A DNA stretch of 12,729 nt from Candidatus Eiseniibacteriota bacterium (lineage in GTDB: Bacteria; Arandabacterota; Arandabacteria; Arandabacterales; Arandabacteraceae): NCBI GenBank assembly GCA_030592245.1, contig JAUVJV010000022.1, positions 1 through 12,729 of the forward strand, written 5' to 3'. The stretch's first letter is position 1, and the number at the start of each line of letters is the position of its first letter. Shown here one piece after another: positions 1 to 7,584 of the stretch. Made by a program: the position numbers and the translations under genes. The notes below the pieces were generated by a model. That model was given only the letters and a program-made list of their open reading frames with translations. It was not told where the DNA came from and did not search any database.

Positions 1-303
1 ATCCAGCAGAACCGTCGTCAGCTTCATTGATGTATCATCCGGTGAAACTCTCCCGGGTACCCAACTTGAAGTAGTAAGGCAATGGTCTTCCCCTGGTGAG
101 CGGGTGGTATGGCCCGCTCATTGTACTGTGCCCTGCAACACACGGTCAAGGCACAGCCTGCGGGAACACCACCTTCAGGGAGGCGGGCTCTGTGCAGGCC
201 TGGACTCAAGTGAGTCACTTTTCCCGCCGATATATCAAATAGAGCCTTTACGCATTGCACCCGGCCTGCCCGGGACAGAACAATGAAGCGCGAGGGAATC
301 GCA
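1..303. other. No recognised gene; upstream region of the B-box gene
   Basis: I find no convincing protein gene here. The open frames on both strands have no family resemblance. The region holds two strong adjacent hairpins (97-120 and 126-156, listed separately), a short palindrome at 203-216 (GACTCA-AG-TGAGTC), and a 7-base complementary pair (194-200 with 263-269) that could fold the leader of the downstream small gene. No clear sigma-70 promoter was recognised. Confidence 0.4.
91..180. ncRNA. Candidate structured RNA or leader (two hairpins inside a possible closing stem)
   Basis: Two hairpins stand side by side. TGAGCGGG (97-104) pairs perfectly with CCCGCTCA (113-120) around an 8-base loop. 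CTGTGCC (126-132) pairs perfectly with GGCACAG (150-156) around a 17-base loop. Flanking CCCT (91-94) plus GGTG (95-98) can pair with CACC (170-173) plus AGGG (177-180), giving a three-way-junction-like shape, although this competes with the base of the first hairpin. The string ACAGCCTGCGG (153-163) resembles, from memory, a conserved stretch near the 3' side of 6S RNA, but the matching 5' half is not visible, so I do not call 6S. It could equally be a leader of the B-box gene or a pair of protein-binding palindromes. The strand is undetermined. Confidence 0.25.
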
Positions 304-534
304 ATGAGATGCAATCTCCACAACCAGCCCTGCCGAATGGTCTGTACCCGCTGCTCCGAGCTTATATGCTCCATGTGCGCCGAGTTGATCGACGGCTCCT
401 GGTTCTGTCCCGATTGTGCAATAGACGAGCGCAAAATCATTGCCGGCCTGAGCTATCGCCGGTTTACGGCCGATCTCGGGCATGAATCAGCCTACCGCAA
501 AGATATCAGCGAATACGAGGTAGCCGAGGTATAA
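304..534 (+). CDS. Small B-box-type zinc-finger protein (77 aa)
   Basis: A free-standing 77-residue protein whose first 38 residues form a B-box-like zinc-binding pattern: C3-x2-H6-x7-C14-x2-C17-x4-C22-x2-C25-x9-C35-x2-C38. Such modules in bacteria are usually found on the end of membrane or protease-like proteins; here nothing is attached except a polar tail of about 39 residues with no membrane segment. The role is unknown; two bound zinc ions and protein-protein contact are the likely guess from the family. I chose the second ATG (304) because GAGGGA lies 6-7 bases before it, while the in-frame ATG at 283 would add only MKREGIA and has a poorer site. It converges with gyrA, 128 bases away; I see no clear terminator between them. 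Confidence 0.7.
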   Translation: MRCNLHNQPCRMVCTRCSELICSMCAELIDGSWFCPDCAIDERKIIAGLSYRRFTADLGHESAYRKDISEYEVAEV

Positions 535-662
535 CCAGGACAGGTAAGGACAGACCCTGCGGAACCCGAGTAGATAGCGGTAGTTATCGCACCAGGTGAG
601 ATTGAGAGAACACATACGCTTATGCATATGTATGGATATGGACAGGTTTCGGTGGAGGCGGC

Positions 663-3095
663 CTAGGCTTCCTCTGAGACGACCCGGGCGACATCGACCA
701 CCTTGTCTCCACCCTTCAACACCTTCAGCCGCACACCCTGAGTGGCCCGCCCTATGACGGAGACACCATTTATGGGGACCCTGATCACCTCGCCGTTCTG
801 CGACATGATCATGAGCTCGTCCTCGTCCACCACTTCCTTGATGGCTATGAGCTTGCCCGTCTTGGCCGTGCATCGCATGGTCAGGATGCCTTTGCCGCCC
901 CTGCGGGTGATCCGGTAATCCGAAATCGGGGAGCGCTTGCCGTAGCCGAGCTCACTAACCACAAGCAGGGTGCCCTCGCGCCTGACGACCACCATCCCGA
1001 TCACCACATCGTCCCCTTCAAGGGTCACCCCCCGGACGCCCCGGGCGTTCCGGCCCATCGCTCTCACGTCCTGCTCATGGAACCGAATGCCCTTGCCGCC
1101 GCTCTTGGCCAGGATAATGTCATTGGTGCCGTCGGTAAGCCTTGCATCTATCAGGGTGTCGCCCTCATCCAGGGTGATGGCTATGATCCCGCCCCTCCGT
1201 GGATGGGAAAAGGCCGACAGATTGGTCTTCTTTATGACTCCCCGGCGGGTTGCCATCACCAGGAACTGGTCGGCCTGGAACTCCTTGGTGGTTACGAAAG
1301 CCGTAACCCTGTCCTCCTTGCCGAGCGCGAGGACGTTCACGATCGACTTGCCCCTGGCGTATCTGCCTCCCTCCGGAAGCTCGTGCACCTTCTTCCAGTG
1401 GCACTTGCCCGTCTTGGTGAAGAAAATAATGTAGTCGTGGGTTGAGGCGATGAAGAGGTGCTCAACAAAATCCTCTTCCTTGGTGCCCATCCCGACGACG
1501 CCCTTCCCGCCCCGGCGCTGCCTGCGGTAGAGCGTGACCGGCATGCGCTTTATGTAGCCGCCATGAGTGATGGCGATCACCATATCCTCTTCGGCTATCA
1601 GGTCCTCGATGTTGAAGTCCGTATCGACGGCTTCCACAATCTCGGTGCGCCTGTCGTCCCCGTATGTCTTCTTTATCGCGGCCAGTTCTTTCTTGATGAT
1701 CCCCATCTGCTTGGCCTTGCTGGCAAGAATGCTCTTCAGGGTCTCGATTGTCTTTATTACCTCAAGGTACTCGTTCTCTATCTTCTTCCGCTCGAGTCCG
1801 GTAAGCCTTTGGAGCCGCATCTCCAGGATGGCCTTCGCCTGGATCTCCGAGAGCTTGAACTTCTTCATAAGAGCTTCGCGTGCGGCCTCCACCGTCGGCG
1901 ACTTCTTGATTAAGGCGATGATGGCATCGATGTTATCAAGCGCGATCTTGAAACCTTCCAGTATGTGCGCCCGCCGCTCTGCCGCCTCGAGGTCGAACCG
2001 CGTCCGCCTCAGGATTACCTCGTGACGGAACTTGATGTGCTCCTCGAGCATTCTCTTTATGGTCAGGACCTTGGGCTCGAGATCGACAAGCGCGAGCATG
2101 ATCACGCCGAAGGTGGTCTGCATGGATGTATGTTTGTAAAGCTGGTTGAGCACGACAGCGGATTGCGCGTCGCGCTTGAGCTCAATGAGAATCCTCAAGC
2201 CGTCCCTGTCGGATTCGTCCCTCAGGTCGGAGATGCCCTCGATCTTCCCGTCCCGCACCATGTCCGCGATCCGCTCGACCAAGGCCGCCTTGTTGACTTG
2301 GTAGGGAATCTCGGTGACGATGATCCTCTCCCTGCCGGTCTTCGTGGTCTCCAGGAAGACCCGCGCCCTCAAGGTGATATGTCCACGGCCGGTCGTAAAC
2401 GCGTTCTTGATCCCCTGCTGGCCATAGATTATCCCGCCGGTGGGAAAATCCGGACCCGTAAGGTGCTCCATCAGCTCCGGGTCGGTGATCTTGGGATTGT
2501 CGATTATGGCGGTGAGCCCATCCACCACTTCGCTCAGGTTGTGCGGCGGGATATTGGTGGCCATGCCGACCGCTATGCCGGATGACCCGTTACACACGAG
2601 ATTGGGGAACTTCCCCGGCAGCACCGTGGGCATCTTCCGGGTCTCATCATAGTTGGGAACAAAATCGACGGTGTCCTTCTCAAGATCGGCCAGCATCTCC
2701 ATGGCCGGGCCGGCCATCCTGGCCTCGGTGTATCTCATTGCCGCCGGTGGATCCCCGTCGATCGACCCGAAGTTGCCTTGCCCCTGGACCAGCGGATAGC
2801 GCATGTTGAATTCCTGCGCCATCCTCACCAGCGTGGGATATACGACCTGCTCGCCGTGGGGATGGTAGTTTCCCGATGTGTCTCCTGCTATCTTGGCACA
2901 CTTGCGATAGTTTGACGTCGTCGTGAGATTAAGATCATTCATCGCCACAAGGATGCGGCGCTGGGAGGGCTTCAGCCCGTCCCTCACGTCGGGGAGCGCA
3001 CGCGAGACGATGACGCTCATCGAGTAGTCTATGTAGGAGCTCTTCATCTCGTCTTCCACATAGACGTTTATGATTCTCTCTCTTCCTGTCGGCAT
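663..3095 (-). CDS. gyrA: DNA gyrase subunit A
   Basis: Breakage-reunion subunit of DNA gyrase (A2B2), which introduces negative supercoils using ATP hydrolysed by GyrB. The 810 residues are full length. The catalytic tyrosine is Y122, next to R121 in AAMRYTEAR, at the same number as in E. coli. A coiled-coil and connector region follows around residues 340-480, then the C-terminal DNA-wrapping beta-pinwheel opens with the gyrase-specific GyrA-box QRRGGKG (526-532), which separates it from topoisomerase IV ParC. The quinolone-determining loop reads HPHGEQVVYP: positions 82, 83 and 87 are E, Q and P rather than the D, S and D of E. coli. The start is supported by GAGGT a few bases upstream. 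It is separated from gyrB by dnaJ and an exported-protein gene and diverges from dnaJ, so it has its own promoter, which I could not place firmly. Confidence 0.97.
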   Translation of the reverse strand: MPTGRERIINVYVEDEMKSSYIDYSMSVIVSRALPDVRDGLKPSQRRILVAMNDLNLTTTSNYRKCAKIAGDTSGNYHPHGEQVVYPTLVRMAQEFNMRYPLVQGQGNFGSIDGDPPAAMRYTEARMAGPAMEMLADLEKDTVDFVPNYDETRKMPTVLPGKFPNLVCNGSSGIAVGMATNIPPHNLSEVVDGLTAIIDNPKITDPELMEHLTGPDFPTGGIIYGQQGIKNAFTTGRGHITLRARVFLETTKTGRERIIVTEIPYQVNKAALVERIADMVRDGKIEGISDLRDESDRDGLRILIELKRDAQSAVVLNQLYKHTSMQTTFGVIMLALVDLEPKVLTIKRMLEEHIKFRHEVILRRTRFDLEAAERRAHILEGFKIALDNIDAIIALIKKSPTVEAAREALMKKFKLSEIQAKAILEMRLQRLTGLERKKIENEYLEVIKTIETLKSILASKAKQMGIIKKELAAIKKTYGDDRRTEIVEAVDTDFNIEDLIAEEDMVIAITHGGYIKRMPVTLYRRQRRGGKGVVGMGTKEEDFVEHLFIASTHDYIIFFTKTGKCHWKKVHELPEGGRYARGKSIVNVLALGKEDRVTAFVTTKEFQADQFLVMATRRGVIKKTNLSAFSHPRRGGIIAITLDEGDTLIDARLTDGTNDIILAKSGGKGIRFHEQDVRAMGRNARGVRGVTLEGDDVVIGMVVVRREGTLLVVSELGYGKRSPISDYRITRRGGKGILTMRCTAKTGKLIAIKEVVDEDELMIMSQNGEVIRVPINGVSVIGRATQGVRLKVLKGGDKVVDVARVVSEEA

Positions 3096-3234
3096 TGAAC
3101 CTACCTCAAGTATTGCCTCAAAATCACTAATTCACCCTTCTTCTCCATGCTCGAAAAGGATCGGGGGCAAGGTTTGAATTCTCCCCCAAGACTACGTCGA
3201 AATGCCTGTAGTGTCAACCTCTATCGAAGCGCAT

Positions 3235-3263
3235 TTGACTTTGCTCCCGGCTGTTTCTATACT
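3235..3263 (+). promoter_or_regulatory. Sigma-70-type promoter of dnaJ
   Basis: TTGACT (3235-3240), a 17-base spacer, then TATACT (3258-3263): five of six consensus matches in each box with ideal spacing. The predicted transcription start near 3270 lies just ahead of the dnaJ ribosome binding site (GGTGAGG, 3271-3277), leaving a leader of only about 13 bases. No CIRCE-type inverted repeat is present, so there is no sign of HrcA heat-shock control. Confidence 0.7.
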
Positions 3264-3282
3264 CTTAACTGGTGAGGTCAAT

Positions 3283-4422
3283 ATGGCGCAAAAAGATTAT
3301 TATCAGATTCTCGGAGTCGGCGAAAAAGCCACTCCCCACGAGATCAAGAAAACCTACCGTAAGCTCGCCAAGAAGTATCACCCCGACTCGAATCCCGACG
3401 ACGGCCAGGCCGCCGACAGATTCAAGGAAATCAACGAGGCCAACGAGGTCCTGAGCGACCCTAAGAAGCGCAAGCAGTACGATGATCTTCGTCAGTTCGC
3501 CCGGGCCGGATACGGCAAGGGCGACTTCCAGCAGGGTGTCGACCTGAACGACATCTTCAGCCAGTTCGGCCAGCGCGGCGGGGGCGGGCGGGGCCCGGCC
3601 TACAGCTACCAGGACCTGGGTGGCGTCGGAGGGTTCGGTGATATCTTCTCCAACATCTTTGATCGCGGCGGGCATTTCCGGCAGCAGCGGCACGGCCCCC
3701 AGAAAGGCCAGGACTTAAGCGCCGAGGTCGAGATTCCGTTCGATGTTGCCCTCAAGGGCGGGAGCACCGTGATCGCGGTGGCCAAGGATGGCGCGTGTGA
3801 GAGGTGCAAGGGGTCGGGAGCCGAACCCGGTTCGAGCGTTGAGAAATGTCCCCAGTGTGGAGGCGCAGGCATGATCTCCGTCGCGCAGGGCGGCTTCGCA
3901 GTCAGCCGCCCGTGTCCCCAGTGCTACGGCCGGGGTGAGATCGTATCCCAGCCCTGCAGCTCCTGTGGAGGGACGGGCCAGGTGGCGGCCAGGAAGCGTA
4001 TATCGATCAAGATCCCCAGGGGGATTTCAGACGGCAAGAGGATCAGGCTTCGCGGTCAGGGTCAGCCGGGAACCTCCGGAGGACCGCCGGGAGATCTCAT
4101 AATAAAGGTGAATATCGCACCCCACCATTTTTTCAAGCGCAAGGGAGCCAATGTCTACTGCGAGGTCGATATCAATTTGGCTCAGGCGGTGCTCGGTACC
4201 AAGCTCCGGGTGCGCACGCTCGCCGACAAGCGGGTTGTTCTCAAGATCCCACCCGGTACCCAGCCGGGAACGACTTTCCGCCTCAAGGGACTTGGCGTGG
4301 ATGTAGGAAATCGAACCGGCGACCAGATGGTTGCCGTGCGCGTTAAGATTCCTGAGGACCTTAAACCTGAGCAGCACGAGCTGTTCGAGCGCTTTTCCCG
4401 GTCCGCCGACCTCAAACACTAG
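3283..4422 (+). CDS. dnaJ: Chaperone DnaJ (Hsp40)
   Basis: Co-chaperone that binds unfolded proteins and stimulates DnaK ATPase. The 379 residues contain the full type I architecture: J domain (about 3-70) with the essential HPD at 33-35; a Gly/Phe-rich linker (about 96-130); four CxxCxGxG zinc repeats with Cys pairs at 172/175, 189/192, 211/214 and 225/228; then the two substrate-binding beta domains. The start at 3283 is chosen over an in-frame ATG at 3202 because the earlier one lies upstream of the promoter, adds a non-homologous leader, and lacks a ribosome binding site; GGTGAGG sits 5-6 bases before 3283. dnaK and grpE are not in the window. The gene is inserted on the opposite strand between gyrA and the gyrB cluster, which is unusual, and its stop overlaps the ribosome binding site of a broken PEBP gene. 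Confidence 0.96.
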   Translation: MAQKDYYQILGVGEKATPHEIKKTYRKLAKKYHPDSNPDDGQAADRFKEINEANEVLSDPKKRKQYDDLRQFARAGYGKGDFQQGVDLNDIFSQFGQRGGGGRGPAYSYQDLGGVGGFGDIFSNIFDRGGHFRQQRHGPQKGQDLSAEVEIPFDVALKGGSTVIAVAKDGACERCKGSGAEPGSSVEKCPQCGGAGMISVAQGGFAVSRPCPQCYGRGEIVSQPCSSCGGTGQVAARKRISIKIPRGISDGKRIRLRGQGQPGTSGGPPGDLIIKVNIAPHHFFKRKGANVYCEVDINLAQAVLGTKLRVRTLADKRVVLKIPPGTQPGTTFRLKGLGVDVGNRTGDQMVAVRVKIPEDLKPEQHELFERFSRSADLKH

Positions 4423-4430
4423 GGGGACTC

Positions 4431-4554
4431 ATGGCCTTCATCCTGTCCAGCCCGGCCTTCGAGGACGGCGGTGCGAGCCAGGGAACAGCTGCTCGAGGCC
4501 ATGGAGGACCATGTCCTAGCCGAGGTACACCTGGTGGGAACTTTCAAGAGATAG
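4431..4554 (+). pseudogene. YbhB/PEBP-family gene remnant with internal deletion
   Basis: The first codons from ATG 4431, preceded by AGGGGGA, read MAFILSSPAFEDGG, the typical N-terminus of bacterial YbhB/PEBP (Raf-kinase-inhibitor-like) proteins. From about 4472, in a different frame, the DNA reads REQLLEAMEDHVLAEVHLVG followed by TFKR and TAG (4552-4554), which is the typical C-terminal helix and end of the same family. The middle of the protein, somewhat over 100 residues including the ligand-binding core, is missing, and the two ends are out of frame. This looks like one internal deletion. Read from the ATG the frame gives a meaningless tail of about 30 residues. Family assignment is by remembered motif and should be confirmed by alignment. 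Confidence 0.7.
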
Positions 4555-4570
4555 AAAAGAGAAGATAGAG

Positions 4571-4635
4571 AAGGGGACAGCGCCCTTTCTGCTCTTTTAG
4601 ACCAGAGAGTAGATCAAAGAGGGCGCTGTCCCCTT
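4571..4635. repeat. Perfect 16-bp inverted repeat, possible bidirectional terminator or REP-like element
   Basis: AAGGGGACAGCGCCCT (4571-4586) and its exact reverse complement (4620-4635) are separated by 33 bases. The right arm runs into TTTTT and the left arm is preceded by a purine-rich, A-rich tract, so RNA from either strand would end in a GC-rich stem followed by U-rich sequence. It sits between converging genes (dnaJ and the PEBP remnant from the left, the LolA-like gene from the right), a natural place for a two-way terminator. The long stem and the GGGGACAG core also resemble dispersed palindromic elements of the REP/MITE kind, which can only be judged with the rest of the genome. 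Confidence 0.7.
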
Positions 4636-4672
4636 TTTCGGCGAGCCTTTGCTGCCCGCCTTGCTTATTTTC

Positions 4673-5563
4673 CTACCACCTTCTGATTTGCTGAGCCTTG
4701 CGGAAGCCTTCCGGAATCTCAAACAGGGAATCGGGTAGCTTGTCCTCCGATATCGAGATGATCTCTCTCGTCATCCGCATTGCCGTATCGTCCACGTCAC
4801 CAATCAGACCCTCTTCCTCACCCGAGCGCTCTTTCATCATCTCGCTCATCGCTTCCAGCGATGCTTTCGTCTTGGCCTCACTCTCAGGATCCAGCGACGA
4901 GGCGGCGATAGACATATCCATCGCGAGCGGCACCTTGCCATCCTTCCCGACCTTCTCCCAGAGCTCCGCCATGGCATCCCCCAACGGAATCCTTTCTCGC
5001 GTACCCTGGGTCATTTCAATCATGGTTTCCCAGAAGCTGCGCATCTGCGCCAGTACCTTTACTTCTGAAGTCATCCAGAACAACACATCAACGGTCTGTA
5101 CCACGGGGCCGTCATCCCCCTCGGTTTCGAACACGATCGCCGCCTTAACGCCATCACACACCTTCCCCATCACTTCCCTGGTCTCACCGGTATCCTCGAC
5201 CACAAGGTCCCTGAAACTGAACCTATAAACCTCTTGATCACCCGCTTCCGGCACAGGGTCAAGCGGGGATTCCATGTACGTCTTATCCAGCGTGTTGATA
5301 TGCCAGACCACTCCCTTATCCAGTCTGACTATCGTGACCGCCGGCGGCGGGGCCTTCACACCGCGCTGAGCGCCCATGCCGGTTTTCTCGGTCTCGCTCT
5401 CGCTGCGCATCTTCTCACCCTTGATATAGGTGAGCTCGGATCCTTCCGAAACCCAAACCCCCATAAAGGCCCGGATATGGGTTTTTTCCCTGATGGTAAG
5501 ATCCGCACTGGCAACTATCGGGATCACCAGCATACATATCATCATTACCGCTATTCTCTTCAT
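4673..5563 (-). CDS. Exported LolA/DUF4412-like protein
   Basis: A 296-residue secreted protein of unknown function. The N-terminus is a clear Sec signal peptide: K2-R3, a hydrophobic stretch at 4-17 and a V-A-S-A cleavage site after about residue 20; there is no lipobox. The mature part has features I associate with DUF4412/LolA-fold proteins: a KMR motif early on, IVRLDKGVVWHINTLDKTYM in the middle and PDSLFEIPEGF near the end. Helical, charged stretches fill about 190-255. The start at 5563 has GAGGGGGAAAGAGG just before it; a start at 5584 would overlap gyrB and extend the signal peptide needlessly. It lies 13 bases after the gyrB stop on the same strand, so it is probably co-transcribed and translationally coupled, an odd partner for a replication operon. 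The function is not inferred. Confidence 0.75.
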   Translation of the reverse strand: MKRIAVMMICMLVIPIVASADLTIREKTHIRAFMGVWVSEGSELTYIKGEKMRSESETEKTGMGAQRGVKAPPPAVTIVRLDKGVVWHINTLDKTYMESPLDPVPEAGDQEVYRFSFRDLVVEDTGETREVMGKVCDGVKAAIVFETEGDDGPVVQTVDVLFWMTSEVKVLAQMRSFWETMIEMTQGTRERIPLGDAMAELWEKVGKDGKVPLAMDMSIAASSLDPESEAKTKASLEAMSEMMKERSGEEEGLIGDVDDTAMRMTREIISISEDKLPDSLFEIPEGFRKAQQIRRW

Positions 5564-5576
5564 CCTCTTTCCCCCT

Positions 5577-7580
5577 CTAAGCATCCAGGTTCTTCACCTT
5601 CTTGGCGTTTTCCTCTATGAAGCGCCTCCTTGGCTCAACCTTATCTCCCATGAGAATCGTGAATATCCTATCCGCCTCAACGGTATCCTCCAGTGTCACC
5701 TTCAGTATGGTCCTTCGCTCCGGGTCCATGGTGGTCTTCCAGAGCTGTTCCGGGTTCATCTCCCCGAGACCCTTATATCTCTGGAGCATGACCCCCTTCC
5801 TGCCAAGTCTTTCATAGGCCCTGTCCCTTTCCTCATCATTGTATGCATATATCTCCGTCTTGCCCTTCTTGACCCTGTAAAGCGGGGGCTGTGCTATGTA
5901 AACGTGCCCCAGCTTCAGAAGTTCCGGCATGTGCCGGTAGAAGAAGGTGAGCAGCAGGGTCCTTATGTGCGCGCCGTCGATGTCGGCGTCAGTCATTATG
6001 ATCACTTTGTGGTAGCGCAGCTTGGCGACATCGAAGTCCTCCTCACCTATTCCCGTCCCCACCGCCGTGATCATCATCTTGATCTCTTCATTCGACAGGA
6101 CCTTGTCCAGCGGGGATTTCTCAACATTGATGATCTTACCCCTCAGCGGCAATATCGCCTGGTACTGCCTGTCACGTCCCTGCTTGGCAGAGCCGCCGGC
6201 GGAGTCTCCCTCAACCAGGTAAAGCTCGCACAGCTTGGGATCCGTCATGCTGCAGTCCGCCAGTTTGCCCGGCAGGGTGCCCGTGTCCAGGGCGCTCCTC
6301 TTCCGCGTAAGCTCCCGCGCCTTGCGCGCCGCCTCACGCGACCGCGCCGCGACAATACACTTGTTTATGATATGCTTGGCGATCGCGGGAGTCTCCTCGA
6401 AGTACTCGCTCAAGCCCTCGCTCACAACCGACTCAACGATCCCGCGAACCTCGCTGTTCCCAAGTTTGGTCTTGGTCTGGCCCTCAAATTGCGGATTGCT
6501 CATCATCACGCTTAGCACCGCGGTCAGTCCCTCCCGCACATCATCACCACTCAGCCCCGTCTTGTGGTTCTTGAACATGTTGTTCTTCCGCCCATAGGAG
6601 TTGAGTGTTTTTGTAAGGCCGCCCTTGAAGCCAATCAGGTGGGTCCCGCCTTCATGCGTAGAGATGCTGTTGACGAAGCTGAATATGTTCTCGGCGTACC
6701 CGTCATTGTACTGAAGCGCGACCTCCACCTTGAAATCATCACGCTGCCGTTCGAAACAGACGGGCTTCCGATGCAAAGTGTTCTTGTTCTGGTTCAGAAA
6801 CTCAACAAATGAAATCACTCCGCCCTCGTACTTGAACTCGTGGCGTTTATCGCTCTCCTCATCATGGATCTCGATCTGTATACCCTTGTTGAGGAAAGCC
6901 AGCTCCCTCAAGCGCTGTGAAAGGTTATCGAAACTGAATTCGGTTGTCTCGAAGATCGTGGAGTCCGGCCTGAATTTCGTCAGAGTCCCGGTCTTCTTCG
7001 TCTTACCGATGACCTTCAGGTCCCCCGTCGGCTTGCCCGACTTGTAAGTCTGTTGGTAGATGTTCCCCTTCTGGCTGATGGTGACCTCCAGCCATTCAGA
7101 CAGGGCGTTCACCACAGAGACGCCGACTCCATGAAGACCTCCCGAGACCCGGTATGCCTTGTGGTCGAACTTGCCCCCGGCATGAAGCATCGTCATCACG
7201 ACTTCGACCGCGGGACGCTTCTGGGTTGGATGCTCATCAGTCGGTATTCCTCTGCCGTCGTCCTCCACCGATACGCATCCGTCCTTGCAGAGCTTTACTT
7301 TTATCGTTTTGCAGAAACCACCCAGGGCCTCGTCGATCGAATTATCCACCACCTCGTAGACCAGGTGGTGCAGCCCTCGAAAACCCGTGCTGCCAATGTA
7401 CATCGCGGGACGCTTCCGCACGGCTTCCAGTCATTTTAAGACCGTGATGCTGCGCGCATCATAGTTACTTGACTTCTTGGTAATGCTCGATTCCTTTTTG
7501 GTACCGGAGTCCTTCTTGGTGGTTTTCGATTTGGCGGCTTTCGATTGTGCCTTAAAAGCCTGACCCGGTTTGGTCGCCAT
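5577..7580 (-). CDS. gyrB: DNA gyrase subunit B, interrupted by in-frame TGA at codon 50
   Basis: ATPase subunit of gyrase. The frame from ATG 7580 spans 667 codons plus stop; AAGGAG lies upstream with good spacing. Numbering from that start: a Lys-rich extension (1-38), NYDARSITVLK (39-49), TGA at codon 50, then LEAVRKRPAMYIG. GHKL motifs are EVVDN (76-80), DDGRGIP (107-113) and GGLHGVG (147-153); the Toprim motifs are EGDSAGG (457-463) and DADID (531-535); the GyrB tail RYKGLGEM follows. It is the short form without the enteric insertion. Codon 50 is the conserved Gly (GGA would need one base change). If read strictly, translation ends after 49 residues and could only restart at GTG 7421 (V54), giving a 614-residue protein lacking the N-terminal arm used in ATPase dimerisation. 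The gene begins 4 bases after the DUF721 stop. Confidence 0.93.
7431..7433 (-). other. In-frame TGA within gyrB
   Basis: Minus strand reads GTC TTA AAA TGA CTG GAA GCC GTG CGG, that is V-L-K-stop-L-E-A-V-R. The protein family has Gly at this place in nearly every member I can recall. Frame is the same on both sides, so this is a substitution, not an indel. Confidence 0.9.
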
Positions 7581-7584
7581 GCAC

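Noticed and set aside
91..180. 6S RNA
   Set aside because: Only a short resemblance on one side; the length and the opposing strand of the closing stem do not fit.
3202..3282. Upstream ATG for dnaJ
   Set aside because: It lies before the promoter and adds residues unlike DnaJ; the 3283 start has the ribosome binding site.
3096..3282. CIRCE heat-shock operator upstream of dnaJ
   Set aside because: No TTAGCACTC...GAGTGCTAA type inverted repeat is present.
5430..6515. 361-codon plus-strand open frame
   Set aside because: It is antisense to gyrB and the 5' part of the exported-protein gene, has no family resemblance, and gyrB on the other strand is certain.
7419..7421. GTG at 7421 as the true gyrB start
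   Set aside because: The frame upstream of it is still GyrB (SITVLK) and the ATG at 7580 has a good ribosome binding site. It is kept only as a possible restart site after the TGA.
7431..7433. UGA=Gly genetic code (code 25) for the organism
   Set aside because: rpmH and recF both end at TGA at the expected family length, so UGA works as a stop.
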